This document shows positions 6,963 to 16,479 of a DNA stretch of 50,947 bases, in pieces. Made by a program: the position numbers and the translations under genes. The DNA lies in the NCBI GenBank assembly GCA_039030395.1, contig JBCCEF010000028.1:1-50947 (forward strand). The letters run 5' to 3'. This DNA comes from Acidobacteriota bacterium (lineage in GTDB: Bacteria; Acidobacteriota; Thermoanaerobaculia; Multivoradales; JBCCEF01). The notes beneath the pieces are model-generated. The model ran no database searches and was not told the origin of the DNA. It saw nothing but the letters and a program-made list of their open reading frames with translations. The stretch's first letter is position 1. The number at the start of each line of letters is the position of its first letter.

Positions 6963-8666
6963 GTGGACCGCTCTCGCCTCCCCCCGCTGCCGCGCTCTCG
7001 CCACGCCTGGGCCTGGCCGATCCTGATCGTGCTGACGCTCTCCGGGTCGGCAGACCTTGCGGCGCAGGAGTTTTCAGCCGACGAACGGATCACCGCGATC
7101 GACCTGGTGGTGTCCGCCCCGCAGTCGATCGAGGCTCGGGACATCACCGTCCGCCATGACGGACAGTCCCGGCCGGTCCTCGCCATCGACCGCGACGAAC
7201 CCTGGACCCTGGTGGTGTACTTCGACCGCCGCCTCACCCGACCGTCGACCCTGCGCTGGGCGGCGGACCTGTTGAATAGCCGGGCGGAGACTCTGACCGA
7301 TCTCGGTACCGTCCAATTGATGGTGGCGAACGAATTCGCTGCCCGTACCGTGCTGAGCACCCGCGACCCGCAAGCGCTGCGCAACCGTCTCGCCGCCCTC
7401 GCCTTCGAACCTGAAAGCCGCCAGGCGATCGCCGATCTGCGCGGTGAGCTCCTGGCCGCCCTGGCCGAGGAGGCCTTCGATGCGGCGAGCATGCCGGCGG
7501 TGATCGCTGAGGAGCAAGCGGAAATCGAACGGCGGCGGGATCTGATGCTGCTCACTTTGGTGGAGGCACCTCCGCCGACCGCCCGGCGCGCACTCCTGCT
7601 GGTGAGCGACGGTTACGACTTGCGGCCGGACGACTTCTACGGCGATTTGCTGGAGACTCCGACGCTTCCGACCCTGGCCCAAGAAGGCGCCGCCACGGCA
7701 CAGCTCGGCCGGCTGCTAGCGGCCTACGGCTGGACCGTCCTGGCGCTCACCCCAGAGGCGGCAAAGCCGGACAAACGCTGGGGCCTGCTTCGCTCGATCG
7801 AGGTCCGCTTGGACCGCAACTGGAACCCCGAGAAGGCCCGTGCCTTCCACGAGCTGGGCAACTCCCTGCAAGCCCAGGGCAAACTCGCCGATGCCGAAGA
7901 CGCCTACCGCAAGGCGGTCTATCACTTCTACGGCCAGCCGAAGCTCGCCACCGAAGAGGCCCGTTCCTTAGCCGCCCTCGGGGAGGTGCAGAGGAAGCGC
8001 GGCGAAGCGGAGAAGGCGCGGCGGTCGTTGCGCCAGGCCCTGGCCCTAGATCCGTCCTTGGGGCAACGATTCCCTCACCTGTCGGGCTCGCTGGTGGCAC
8101 CGACGGCGCCGCTCGCCACGCTGGCCGAAGCCACCGGCGGCCGGCTGGTGCGGGTGGCACCGGCCTTCGACGACGCGCTGCGCAAACTCGAGGATCGCCT
8201 GCGGGTGACCTATCAGGTTGCGGGCCCGGCGACCGGCCGAATCCTGCCGGTGACCGTGGACTTCCGCGGCCGAGCGCGCGGAGGGGCGATCAAAGGGCCG
8301 CGCTGGGTGCGCTCCGGCAGCCCGGCACCGGTAACCGAAGGACGGCTGCGCCGAACTCTGAGAGCTGGCGCCGAGGCGGGTGGAGTTCAACTCACCCGCG
8401 ACGGCCACCGGTGGGTGATGACCTTGACGGAAGGCACCGGGCCTCCGCGCGGCAGCAATTTACGACTCTCCGCGGCCCGCTGGGTCGCGCCACCACACCC
8501 TCTGGGCTCGGGCACCTCGGAGATCCTCTTCCACCGCCAAGTCAGCTCCGATCCCGAAGGCCCCTGGAGCTTCGACCTACCGGACTCCTTCACCACCGGC
8601 TCCGTCGCCGTCGTCCTCGAAGACCTCGACAGCGGCTGGTGGGCAAACGCTGCCAAGATCCCCTAG
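6963..8666 (+). CDS. Secreted VWFA-related acidobacterial protein with TPR insert
   Basis: About 567 residues. After a signal peptide (AWAWPILIVLTLSGSADLAA) comes a domain like the VWFA-related acidobacterial family: FSADERITAIDLVV, DITVRHDGQSRPVL, PWTLVVYFDRRL and, later, RRALLLVSDGYDL. Two TPR-like units follow (ARAFHELGNSLQAQGKLADA; GEAEKARRSLRQALALDP), then a beta-rich C-terminal half. The canonical DxSxS metal site is degenerate. The start is uncertain: GTG at 6963 with GGAAG just upstream is preferred because the ATG at 6894 overlaps the xthA start codon on the other strand. The role is probably periplasmic protein binding; no enzyme motif is seen. Confidence 0.75.
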   Translation: MDRSRLPPLPRSRHAWAWPILIVLTLSGSADLAAQEFSADERITAIDLVVSAPQSIEARDITVRHDGQSRPVLAIDRDEPWTLVVYFDRRLTRPSTLRWAADLLNSRAETLTDLGTVQLMVANEFAARTVLSTRDPQALRNRLAALAFEPESRQAIADLRGELLAALAEEAFDAASMPAVIAEEQAEIERRRDLMLLTLVEAPPPTARRALLLVSDGYDLRPDDFYGDLLETPTLPTLAQEGAATAQLGRLLAAYGWTVLALTPEAAKPDKRWGLLRSIEVRLDRNWNPEKARAFHELGNSLQAQGKLADAEDAYRKAVYHFYGQPKLATEEARSLAALGEVQRKRGEAEKARRSLRQALALDPSLGQRFPHLSGSLVAPTAPLATLAEATGGRLVRVAPAFDDALRKLEDRLRVTYQVAGPATGRILPVTVDFRGRARGGAIKGPRWVRSGSPAPVTEGRLRRTLRAGAEAGGVQLTRDGHRWVMTLTEGTGPPRGSNLRLSAARWVAPPHPLGSGTSEILFHRQVSSDPEGPWSFDLPDSFTTGSVAVVLEDLDSGWWANAAKIP

Positions 8667-8704
8667 CCCGACCTTTTCGGCCAGCATGGTGTCGAGAAAC
8701 TCGC

Positions 8705-8867
8705 TCCGAGCCCGCAGGGCGAAGCGGCGGCGCAAGCCGCCGAAGCTGGGGGTGCGCCCGCAAATGCCTTGCGTTTCGGGCGAGGGGGGCGCGCAGCCCC
8801 CCTAAGACGAAGTAGCTAGCAGAGCCGCTGAGAACATCGGGCGAAGCCCTTTTTCAGCAATCTGCTA
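8705..8867 (-). repeat. Dispersed structured repeat, copy A
   Basis: Read on the minus strand, the element begins in the TAG stop codon of the next gene (8865-8867). Stem 1 is TAGCAG...GCTGA / TCAGC...CTGCTA (8817-8867). Stem 2 is AGGGGGGC/GCCCCCCT (8783-8803). Stem 3 is CGCCCG/CGGGCG (8755-8782). A GC-rich hairpin follows (GGCGG/CCGCC, about 8725-8742). The same order of stems recurs at 10.05, 16.5 and 20.06 kb. Lying between converging genes, it could also stop transcription. Confidence 0.75.
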
Positions 8868-10019
8868 GCCGGCGGTGAGAACGTGCGCCACCACCGCCAC
8901 GCAGTCCACCCAGTAGGTCTGGGGCGCCGCCATCGGCTGGGCGGTGCGGCCGCCGTTCGCACTGTCGAGCGGCTCCGGCTGGGCCGGCGGAAAGATCGCC
9001 CAGTATTCCAGTCGGTAGGCGAGAGCACCGGGAGCCAGTTCCGGCGTCAGAGCGCTCGGCCAGTAGTTGCTCTGAGTGTCCCACATGGCGTTTTGGGGAT
9101 TGCCGTCGTCGCCGTTCCAGTCGGTCGTCGCATCGATCTTCGAGAGCGGTCCTCGGAGGGCGATCTGCCGCTCTCGATTGCCAATCCACGTACCGTAGGG
9201 CCGTACCGCCTCGTGCGGCACCATTCGCTGGCCATCGCCGCCGATGCGCGTGTGGCGAAAGAAGCCGAGAGTACCCTGCAAGGGTGGATCGAGTTCCTGA
9301 TCGAGAATGAGCCGGCCCACCAGTCTCTCCGGTCCCGTGTGCAGGTACACCCGGGACTTGGTGGACACGCTGGGATCGCTGTAGATCAGCACCAGGCTCG
9401 CCCCTTCATCGAGTGGCGGGAGGTACTCGGTTCCGAAAAGGGCACCTCCGTTCGTCGTCTCGGAGCCAAACAAGGCAATGCCGTAGTCGCCGTTGAGATC
9501 GGGCCGGAGAAGCCGCAGGGGCACCGCTGCCGCGTAAGCGGCGAAGGTATTCGCTTCGTCCCAGCAGGGCGAATCGGTGGTTCCCAATAGGCGACCTTTG
9601 AGCTTGTGGCCGTCGAACTCGAAATAGATGTTCTTGTCCGCCTCCGGATCGTCGTCGCGGTGGAGAATACGTCCCCAGAACACACGCGCCAGGACGGCTT
9701 TGGCATCGGACGGGACGCCGCGCAAACTCACCGTGCCGAAGCCGGAGTTGCGCAAGCCGGTGCCGGCGGCGGCGTGATCCAATCCACCGACCGGCGGCGA
9801 GCAATCCATTTCATCCATCGTGCCCTCGGTACAGAAGCGAGCGTGCGCGTCAAGATCCATACCGAAGTCGAAGGACAGATTTCGATCGCCGACGATCGAC
9901 GCTTCCTTGCCGCCGCTGCTGATGGTTTGTAGGGCCCCCACGGCCGCCGTTGCCAACCCTGGAGCGAACATGAGAGCAGCCACCGCCCCCAACGCAATGC
10001 GTAGCGTGAACTCTTTCAT
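8865..10019 (-). CDS. Secreted protein of unknown function
   Basis: A 384-residue protein with a clear Sec signal peptide (RIALGAVAALMFAPGLATA). The mature part is predicted to be beta-rich: SIVGDRNLSFDFGMDLDAHA, then GVPSDAKAVLARVFWGRIL, which recalls DUF3344-like extracellular domains, although that match is tentative. Three cysteines lie near residues 60-155 (FCTEG, MDCSP, SPCWDE) and one near the C-terminus (WVDCVAV). There is no sorting tag or membrane anchor. The start has GGGGGAA upstream. It sits alone between repeat copies A and B, and its TAG stop is the first base triplet of copy A. It is likely an extracellular or periplasmic binding protein; no enzyme is claimed. Confidence 0.7.
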   Translation of the reverse strand: MKEFTLRIALGAVAALMFAPGLATAAVGALQTISSGGKEASIVGDRNLSFDFGMDLDAHARFCTEGTMDEMDCSPPVGGLDHAAAGTGLRNSGFGTVSLRGVPSDAKAVLARVFWGRILHRDDDPEADKNIYFEFDGHKLKGRLLGTTDSPCWDEANTFAAYAAAVPLRLLRPDLNGDYGIALFGSETTNGGALFGTEYLPPLDEGASLVLIYSDPSVSTKSRVYLHTGPERLVGRLILDQELDPPLQGTLGFFRHTRIGGDGQRMVPHEAVRPYGTWIGNRERQIALRGPLSKIDATTDWNGDDGNPQNAMWDTQSNYWPSALTPELAPGALAYRLEYWAIFPPAQPEPLDSANGGRTAQPMAAPQTYWVDCVAVVAHVLTAG

Positions 10020-10050
10020 CGCAAGTTCCCCCTTGAATATCGTGAAGCGC

Positions 10051-10201
10051 TAGCAGTTGGCTGAATCAAGCTTCGCTTTATCGTTTCAGCTGCCCTGCAA
10101 GCTCTATCCGAGGGGGCTCAGGCGCCCCCTCGCCCGAAAAGACGTTTCGGGCTCACCCCATCCCCGGCGCCTGCGGCACCGCCTCGCCTTTTAGGCTCGG
10201 A
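10051..10201 (+). repeat. Dispersed structured repeat, copy B
   Basis: This is the plus-strand orientation, 30 bases upstream of the start of the divergent secreted-protein gene. Stem 1 is TAGCAGTTGGCTGAA/TTCAGC...CCTGC (10051 to about 10099). Stem 2 is AGGGGGC/GCCCCCT (10111-10130). Stem 3 is CCCGAAA/TTTCGGG (10133-10151), followed by the conserved CTCACCCC and GC-rich hairpins. It fills most of the 270-base gap between two minus-strand genes. No gene is seen in this gap. Confidence 0.75.
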
Positions 10202-10289
10202 GCAGTCAGAGATGGAATCACTGACTGCTTAGTCTACGAAATCAGGAGGTATTGGAAGTAGGGGCCTCTTGACGCATCGGCCCCGAGGC

Positions 10290-12338
10290 TTACGGAGACA
10301 AGGCTGACTGATGCACCGTAAGGGTGCCGTCGACCTCCTCGACAGGCCCAAGTTCCTGCACTCCGCCACCGGGCCAGCGAACGGTCAGGGAGTCCACACG
10401 ATCCACCGCTCCCAGGCCAAAGGTCACCACCCGCTCGGACTGCGACAGGTAGCTTTTGGTGGGCATCACCTGGCGGCGCTGCAAGACTCCGCCGGCCTCC
10501 AGCTCGATCCAGGCACCGTAGGCGTCGCGTGACGATCCGGCCGCCGGATCCCCCTGCAACCGCACGCGGAGGAAATGGTGACCGGTGCCCTGCTCGTTGC
10601 GCAGCAGAAGCGGCGGACCGGCGACCTGGAAAAGCACTACGTCGAGATCCCCGTCGCCCTCGAGGTCGGCGAAGGCGGAGCCCCGGCCGACGATCGGCTG
10701 GGCGAAGTCTCCCAGCTCCTCCGCCGGTACCGGCACGAAGGACTGTCGCTGTTCCGGTCCGGCGTTCCAGAAGAGCTGCGCCGCTTGCCGGTAGTTTTGG
10801 CTGGAATCGACGCTGGCGATGTCCTCCTCCAGGTGACCGTTGGTCTGGAGCAAATCGAGACGGCCGTCGAGGTCGTAGTCGAACCAGAACAGGCCGAAGG
10901 TGAGGGCCGTCCGGCTCGAAGCGCCGATACCCGTACCGATCGCCTCGTCGGCGAACAGGCCGGGATCGCCCTGGGAAACGAACAGCGAGGTCATCTCGTT
11001 GGCGAAATTGCCGATGACGAAGCCCAGCTCGCCGTCGTTCCGGAAGTCGCCGGAGTCGATACCCATGGCGCCGGTGGCGCTCCCCATGCGATCGTAGGCC
11101 ACCCCGGCGGCGGAGCCCTCTTCGCTGAAGGTGCCATCCCCCTGGTTGCGGAAGAAGAAATTGCCCACCGTGTCGTTGGCGACCAGCAGGTCGATCCAAC
11201 CGTCCGCGTCGACATCCACCGGCGCCACCCCGAGCACCTTGGCGGAAGGCGCGCCGGTCACCGGATTGTTCACCTGAATCCCGCTCTCCGCCGAGATGTC
11301 CCTGAAGCTGCCGTCGCCCTCGTTGCGGTAGAGGTACGAGTAGGTGCCCTGGTAATTGGCCGGCGGACCGTAGGCGCGGCCGAGGCCGGTGAGGCGGTAG
11401 TCCACCTCGAAGTCGATCTCCTTCGACCACTCGACGTAGTTGCCGACGAACAGATCGAGGTCGCCGTCGTTGTCGACGTCGACGAAGGCCGCGGCGGTGC
11501 TCCAGGTGTCCTCGCCGCCGCCCACTCCGGCGCGGGCGGTGACATCCTCGAAGCCGGCGCCGGTGTTTCGGAGCAGCCGGTTGGCGCCCACGGCGGTCAA
11601 GAAGATGTCGGTGCGGCCGTCGTTGTCGTAGTCCCCCACCACCACGCCCTGGCCGTAGAGGGGCGCCCCCAGGCCTTCGGCGGTGCGGCGGAAGGAACCG
11701 CTGCCGTCGTTCTCGTACAGGATGGCGCCGCCGCGATTGCCCTTGGCGGACCGATGCGGCCAGTCGGAGCCGTCGACCACCAGCAGATCCGGATCGCCAT
11801 CGCCGTCGAGATCCGTGAAGGCGCCGCCGCCGCCCATCGTCTCCGGCAGCAGCTTGTCGCCGTAGGCTCCGTTGTGGTGCACGTAGTCGATACCCGATTC
11901 GGCGGTGCTGTCGGTGAACGAGACCACCGGCCGCTCCGGCGCGGGGACATCCTCCAGCACCACCGGCGCCGCGTCGGCGATCGCCTGCGTCGGGGGCGCC
12001 TCCACCGTCCGGCGGCTGAACAAGAAAAAGACCAGCGCCAGCACCCCCACCGCCACCAGCACCAGCAGCGAGCCGCGGAAGGCGCGACCGATCACCGCGT
12101 CGTCCTCCGGTACCCAGTCCTCGTCACCCGGCGCAGGCCCGAAGCGTTCCCTTCGAATACGCGCTTCGGCCGCTTCTTCGGTGACGTCCATGACATCGGC
12201 CAGTTCACCTCGCAGCCGGACGTACTGCGTTTCGAGGAGTTCGATCAGCGGCCGGTCCGGATCCTTGGCGCGCTCTTTCTCGAGGCGCTCCTGAAAGATC
12301 ACCAGCTTTTCGAGCTGGCGTTCGATGGTCTGGGTCAC
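10290..12338 (-). CDS. Membrane-anchored CRTAC1-type FG-GAP / ASPIC-UnbV protein
   Basis: A 682-residue protein. Residues 1-85 are a charged, helical cytoplasmic region; one transmembrane helix follows (GSLLVLVAVGVLALVFFLFS, about 89-108); the rest faces the periplasm. It carries at least six FG-GAP/VCBS calcium-binding repeats (DLDGDGDPDLLVVD, DYDNDGRTDIFLT, DVDNDGDLDLFVGN, DVDADGWIDLLVAN, DYDLDGRLDLLQTN, DLEGDGDLDVVLF). It ends with an ASPIC/UnbV-like domain (KSYLSQSERVVTFGLGAVDR and SLTVRWPGGGVQEL). The GTG start overlaps the TGA of the cytochrome gene (GTGA), with GGGAGG upstream, so the two proteins are made together. A seven-bladed propeller that assists or binds the partner is likely; enzyme activity is unproven for this family. 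Confidence 0.88.
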   Translation of the reverse strand: MTQTIERQLEKLVIFQERLEKERAKDPDRPLIELLETQYVRLRGELADVMDVTEEAAEARIRRERFGPAPGDEDWVPEDDAVIGRAFRGSLLVLVAVGVLALVFFLFSRRTVEAPPTQAIADAAPVVLEDVPAPERPVVSFTDSTAESGIDYVHHNGAYGDKLLPETMGGGGAFTDLDGDGDPDLLVVDGSDWPHRSAKGNRGGAILYENDGSGSFRRTAEGLGAPLYGQGVVVGDYDNDGRTDIFLTAVGANRLLRNTGAGFEDVTARAGVGGGEDTWSTAAAFVDVDNDGDLDLFVGNYVEWSKEIDFEVDYRLTGLGRAYGPPANYQGTYSYLYRNEGDGSFRDISAESGIQVNNPVTGAPSAKVLGVAPVDVDADGWIDLLVANDTVGNFFFRNQGDGTFSEEGSAAGVAYDRMGSATGAMGIDSGDFRNDGELGFVIGNFANEMTSLFVSQGDPGLFADEAIGTGIGASSRTALTFGLFWFDYDLDGRLDLLQTNGHLEEDIASVDSSQNYRQAAQLFWNAGPEQRQSFVPVPAEELGDFAQPIVGRGSAFADLEGDGDLDVVLFQVAGPPLLLRNEQGTGHHFLRVRLQGDPAAGSSRDAYGAWIELEAGGVLQRRQVMPTKSYLSQSERVVTFGLGAVDRVDSLTVRWPGGGVQELGPVEEVDGTLTVHQSALSP

Positions 12339-15139
12339 GAGGCCGGTACCTCCCCGAGACCGTCATCGGAGTCGCCCTCGGCGGTCCGGGCGGCAGGGTC
12401 TTCGTCTTCCCGTTGGAGGTCGTAGATCACAATCGCATCGGCGGCGTGGTCCGCCGCCGGGTCCCTGGCCCGAGCGATGGCGATGGCCCGGTCGCGGGCG
12501 TTGTCGTCCGGCCGGTACTTCTGGTACGCCTCGAAGTGCACCGTCGCCTCATCGGCGCGGTCGAGTTGGCGGAGTGCCAAGTGCAGATTGTAGTGGGCGG
12601 TGACGTTCTCCGGGTCGAGTACCAGGGCCTGCTGAAATACGCTCACCGCCTCTTCCAGCAGAGCGTTGCGGGCGACTTGGCGGCGAGCTCCGCGCTCTTG
12701 GCGCGAGCGCTCGACTAAAGTCTGCCCCAGCTCGTTGAGCAAGCGGTAGTCCTTGCTGAAGTCGAAGCCGCGCTCGCGGGTCTCCTCGGTGTCCGCGTCG
12801 ATGATGCTGCGGAAGGCTGTGATGGCTTCGTCCAGGAAGCCGTTCTGCTTATTGACCAGGCCGGTGAACCAGGCGACGGACCAGCTTGGCGCCGGCGGGT
12901 CGAATTCCGCGGCGCGGGTCAGCGCCTCGATGGCGCGGTCCCGCACGGTGCCCTGGGCCAGGTACACCCGCGCCAGATTGAGCGGGCCATCCGGGCGCCC
13001 CAGCTCCTCCACCCGGCGGAAGGCCTCTTCCGCTTGCCGCAGTTCGCCGCTCGATTTGCCGCCCTTGCGCAACAGGCCGATGCCGTAATCGTTCCAGCGC
13101 TGCCATCCGAGGGCGATCGGGCTGGGGGGATTGTCCACCCCCCCGGCAATGCCGGCGATGGGAAACACCACCCGGTCCGTCGCCAACTCCATGATCGGCA
13201 GGTCGTTCTTGCGCTCCGGACCGTAGATGTACTGCATATAGGTGGTGTCGAACTTCCGGTAGAGGAGTTCCACCTCCACCTCCAGCGGCGCCGTCAGCCC
13301 TCTCGGAACCTCCAGGGCGTAGTGAATGACGTCTGCCGCGCCCGGCGGAATCTGATGGTTGTAGAGCGGCACGAAGATGTCCTGGGCGTTGCGCCGGTCG
13401 ATGCGGTTGCCCTCCCGGTCGAGCATGTAAACATTGACGAAGTGCGACCACGGATCCACCCGGCCCTCTTCGTCCCGCGCGCCGCTCACCCCTACTTGGC
13501 GGCCGCCGCTGGTGGCCTTGACCGCCAGCCACACCTCGTTCGAGTCCGCCGTGCCCTGGGTGAAGAGGTGCCCCATCTTGACGGTGCGGATCACCACTTC
13601 CAGCAGGTAGCGCTCGCCGGGCACCAGCGCCGGCACCTCCGGCCGCAGCGGGGCCGTCAGCTCACCGTCCACGGCGCCGCCTTCCTTGACCCCGAAGAGA
13701 TCCACCCGCATCACCCCTTCGTTGAACTCGCGGTGGGCATCGATCACCTCTTCGGGTAGCCCCAAGAGATACGGGATCGCCGTATTGGCGGAGGGGAACT
13801 GGTGATCGTGGACCTGCAGCAGGCCGGAGCCGTCGATGTCATAGGCCCCGAAGTCGTCGGATTCCACGGCCTGCATATGACAGTTGTTGCAGCCGGTTTC
13901 GGCCTTCGGCGGATAGTAGAAGCTGGTGATGCCGTGACCGGAGACGCCGGAGAGCAGGAAGGCGTCGTAGTGATTCTGGCCGCGCAGCCACTTGTAACGA
14001 TTGAGCTCCTCCGGCAGGTGCACCTTATGGCACGAAGCGCAGAATTCCGGCGTCTTGTGGAGCGGCTTCAAGAAGGTCTTCTTGTGCAGTTCCGGCTTGG
14101 CCTTGACCAGTTGTCGGTTGGTCCAGGCCAGGGCTCGGTTTTCGCTGAAGGCAAACGGATAATGCAGCGGCTCCTCGATGGTGTAGTCGGCGTTGCCGCG
14201 CACGCTGTTCAGGTGGGTAATGGCGTGGCAGGCGGTGCAGGTGATGCCCGCCTGGCCGGCCGGATCGTTGACGTCGTCGAAGTTCGGGTCGTCGAACTTG
14301 CCGGTGAAGAACACCACCGGGTCGTGGCAGCCGGCGCAGAAGCGCGCGCCGCGCAGGTTCACTTCGCGGGTCTCGCGCACCGAAAACAGGTACGGCGGAT
14401 TGTTGAAGGAGCTGAACTTGTGCACGCTGTTCGACCAGGACGCATGGATATCGCCGTGGCATTCCTGGCAGTAGGCGTCATTCGACAGCACCCGCTCGGG
14501 AATGAACTCACCGGTCGCGGTACGCGACAGCGACGGGAAGAAATACTGCTCGCCGGATTCCGGCCCCTCGGTGTTCCACTTGCGGGGATCCTGCGCCTGC
14601 AGGATCACCATCACCACCGCGAAGACGCCGGCCACCGCCGCCCAGCGCAGACCGACCTTCCAGCGAATCCGCTTGCCGGCCAGCCGGTGCAGCACGAACA
14701 GCCACACCGCCACCAGCGGACTGATCACGTGGAGCCAATAGGCGACGGAGCGCACCGCCGGATCCTTCACCACGATCACCCCTTCGAGGCGGGTCAGGAC
14801 GATGCCCGTGATCAACAGCAGCAGCGCCGTGGCGAACAGCCCGTAGCCCACCTTCACCGCCCGGCGGTTGGGCCGGTTGTGGGCGTTCTTCATGTGAACC
14901 AGGCCGAACACCACCACCGGCACGACGATCGCCGCCCCCAGCAGCAGGTGCGCCAGGAACATGATCAGGTAAAACCAGTTCTGGTAGGTCTCGCCGGTCG
15001 AAGCCTCCAGGGCCCGCACGCTCAGCAGATAGACCGAATTGACGGCCAATAGGGCGAACAGACCGAACACCACGAACAGCAGCTTCTTGAGGCGGGGTCC
15101 CACGGCAGGGACATAGCGGCGGCGCTGAGTTCGGGTCAT
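12335..15139 (-). CDS. Membrane b/c-type multihaem cytochrome fused to TPRs
   Basis: A 934-residue fusion. Residues 15-180 hold five transmembrane helices. Helix 2 has H64 and H82 and helix 4 has H137 and H151, a spacing that could ligate two b-type haems. Five CxxCH haem-c sites follow: CQECH (224), CAGCH (268), CTACH (301), CASCH (367) and CNNCH (417). After a beta-rich region come TPR-like units (SGELRQAEEAFRRVEELG; LLEEAVSVFQQALVLDPEN; ALRQLDRADEATVHFEAY). The likely job is to move electrons between the quinone pool and periplasmic haems, with the TPRs docking a partner. It is translationally coupled to the downstream CRTAC1 gene. The donor and acceptor are unknown. Confidence 0.88.
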   Translation of the reverse strand: MTRTQRRRYVPAVGPRLKKLLFVVFGLFALLAVNSVYLLSVRALEASTGETYQNWFYLIMFLAHLLLGAAIVVPVVVFGLVHMKNAHNRPNRRAVKVGYGLFATALLLLITGIVLTRLEGVIVVKDPAVRSVAYWLHVISPLVAVWLFVLHRLAGKRIRWKVGLRWAAVAGVFAVVMVILQAQDPRKWNTEGPESGEQYFFPSLSRTATGEFIPERVLSNDAYCQECHGDIHASWSNSVHKFSSFNNPPYLFSVRETREVNLRGARFCAGCHDPVVFFTGKFDDPNFDDVNDPAGQAGITCTACHAITHLNSVRGNADYTIEEPLHYPFAFSENRALAWTNRQLVKAKPELHKKTFLKPLHKTPEFCASCHKVHLPEELNRYKWLRGQNHYDAFLLSGVSGHGITSFYYPPKAETGCNNCHMQAVESDDFGAYDIDGSGLLQVHDHQFPSANTAIPYLLGLPEEVIDAHREFNEGVMRVDLFGVKEGGAVDGELTAPLRPEVPALVPGERYLLEVVIRTVKMGHLFTQGTADSNEVWLAVKATSGGRQVGVSGARDEEGRVDPWSHFVNVYMLDREGNRIDRRNAQDIFVPLYNHQIPPGAADVIHYALEVPRGLTAPLEVEVELLYRKFDTTYMQYIYGPERKNDLPIMELATDRVVFPIAGIAGGVDNPPSPIALGWQRWNDYGIGLLRKGGKSSGELRQAEEAFRRVEELGRPDGPLNLARVYLAQGTVRDRAIEALTRAAEFDPPAPSWSVAWFTGLVNKQNGFLDEAITAFRSIIDADTEETRERGFDFSKDYRLLNELGQTLVERSRQERGARRQVARNALLEEAVSVFQQALVLDPENVTAHYNLHLALRQLDRADEATVHFEAYQKYRPDDNARDRAIAIARARDPAADHAADAIVIYDLQREDEDPAARTAEGDSDDGLGEVPAS

Positions 15140-15372
15140 GAATCTGGGCTTCCGATGCTCATAGCGTGAAACGCAGCAGAATCGATTGGTTCAGCTCTCC
15201 AGCCGCGTCCTTCCCGAAGCCCGACCTGGGGATTTGCCGCTGGAGCGGTGCGGACGGGGTCTTGCGAGCCGCCCGACGAAACCACCATTCCACCGACCGA
15301 ATCCGAACTCATCGGACTCATAGACGGTTTTCACTATTTTAGACCGAAAGACGATGCGCACAGAAATTGTGT

Positions 15373-16443
15373 TTAGAGGCGTAGCAACACCGAACCCCAG
15401 TGGAGGCCGGCGCCCAAGGCCGCAAAGGCCACCAGCGAACCGGCCGGCGCCTTGCCCAGGCGGCGGGCGTCGTCGAAGCAAAGGGGCAGGGTGGCGGAGG
15501 TGGTGTTGCCGTACTTCTGGATGTTGTTGTGGACCTTCTCGTCCGGCAGGCCGAGGGCCTTCTGAGCCGCCTCGTTGATGCGCAGATTGGCCTGGTGCAT
15601 CACCAGCAGGTCGAGATCGTCGGTGGTCCAGCCGAATCCGTCGAGCATCTGCCGGGTGGCCTCCGGCATCCGGGTGACCGCCAGGCGGAAGACTTTGCGG
15701 CCGTCCATGATCGGAATCGTTTCGTCCCGGGCGATCATCTCCGGTGTCACGAAGGGCCGTCGGGCAGACCCCAAGCCCGGCACGAAGAGGATGTCTTTGT
15801 GGTCACCGTCGCCGTAGAGAGCACAGCCGAGAATGCCGCGCTCGGTGTTCTCTTCGGCGCGGAAGACCATCGCTCCGGCGCCGTCCCCGAACAGCACCAG
15901 CAGATGCCGATGGGTGGAGTTTGCGGTGCGCTCCTCCGGCGACAGAGGCTCCGACGAACGCCCTTCGAGTACGTCCCAGGTGCGTTCGGAGAACGGCATC
16001 AGCACCGTGTGGACATCCGTTCCCACCAGCAGCACCGTGCGCGCCGCCCCGGACCGGATCAGCGCATCGACCATCTGGAGGCCGTAGGCGAAGCCGGCGC
16101 ACTGCTGCCGGATGTCGAGGGCCGGGACGGGCCGGATGCCGAGTTTCTGCTGGATGATCGTGCCGGCGCCGGGGAAGTAGTGGTCCGGCGTCATGGTGGC
16201 GCACACGATGTAGTCGACCTCGTCCGCTGCGATGGAAGCGTCTTCGAGGGCCGCCCGCGCCGCCGCCGTGCCAAGGTCCGAGGAGGCGACACCGGCCTCG
16301 GCATAGCGCCGTTCGACAATGCCGCTGCGCTCCTGGATCCACTCGTCGCTGGTCTCCATCACCCGCGCCAGGGCGTGATTGTCGATCACCCGCTCCGGCA
16401 CGGAAATTCCGCTACCGGCAAGTACCGCTCGTAGATTGCTCAA
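15373..16443 (-). CDS. FabH-like 3-oxoacyl-ACP synthase III
   Basis: A 356-residue thiolase-fold enzyme of the KAS III type, which condenses an acyl-CoA with a carrier-bound malonyl group. The catalytic triad is visible: Cys in DIRQQCAGFAYG, His in LLVMHQANLRI, Asn in KYGNTTSATLP. The C-terminal GAGLHWGSVLLR is typical. The best start is TTG at 16443 with GGAGG five bases upstream; translation then begins LSNLRAVLAGSGISVPE, as in the family. It is about 40 residues longer than E. coli FabH, with an insertion near TWDVLEGRSSEPLSPEERT, so a specialised substrate is possible. No other fatty-acid genes lie next to it. A 233-base spacer separates it from the upstream-starting cytochrome gene. Confidence 0.88.
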   Translation of the reverse strand: MSNLRAVLAGSGISVPERVIDNHALARVMETSDEWIQERSGIVERRYAEAGVASSDLGTAAARAALEDASIAADEVDYIVCATMTPDHYFPGAGTIIQQKLGIRPVPALDIRQQCAGFAYGLQMVDALIRSGAARTVLLVGTDVHTVLMPFSERTWDVLEGRSSEPLSPEERTANSTHRHLLVLFGDGAGAMVFRAEENTERGILGCALYGDGDHKDILFVPGLGSARRPFVTPEMIARDETIPIMDGRKVFRLAVTRMPEATRQMLDGFGWTTDDLDLLVMHQANLRINEAAQKALGLPDEKVHNNIQKYGNTTSATLPLCFDDARRLGKAPAGSLVAFAALGAGLHWGSVLLRL

Positions 16444-16479
16444 ATCGCCTCCGGTGTCCGAGTGTCCACCACAGGCCAG

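Noticed and set aside
10575-12425. Long plus-strand open frame opposite the CRTAC1 gene
   Set aside because: It is the complement of FG-GAP repeats; GC-rich third positions create long antisense frames. The minus-strand protein has clear domains.
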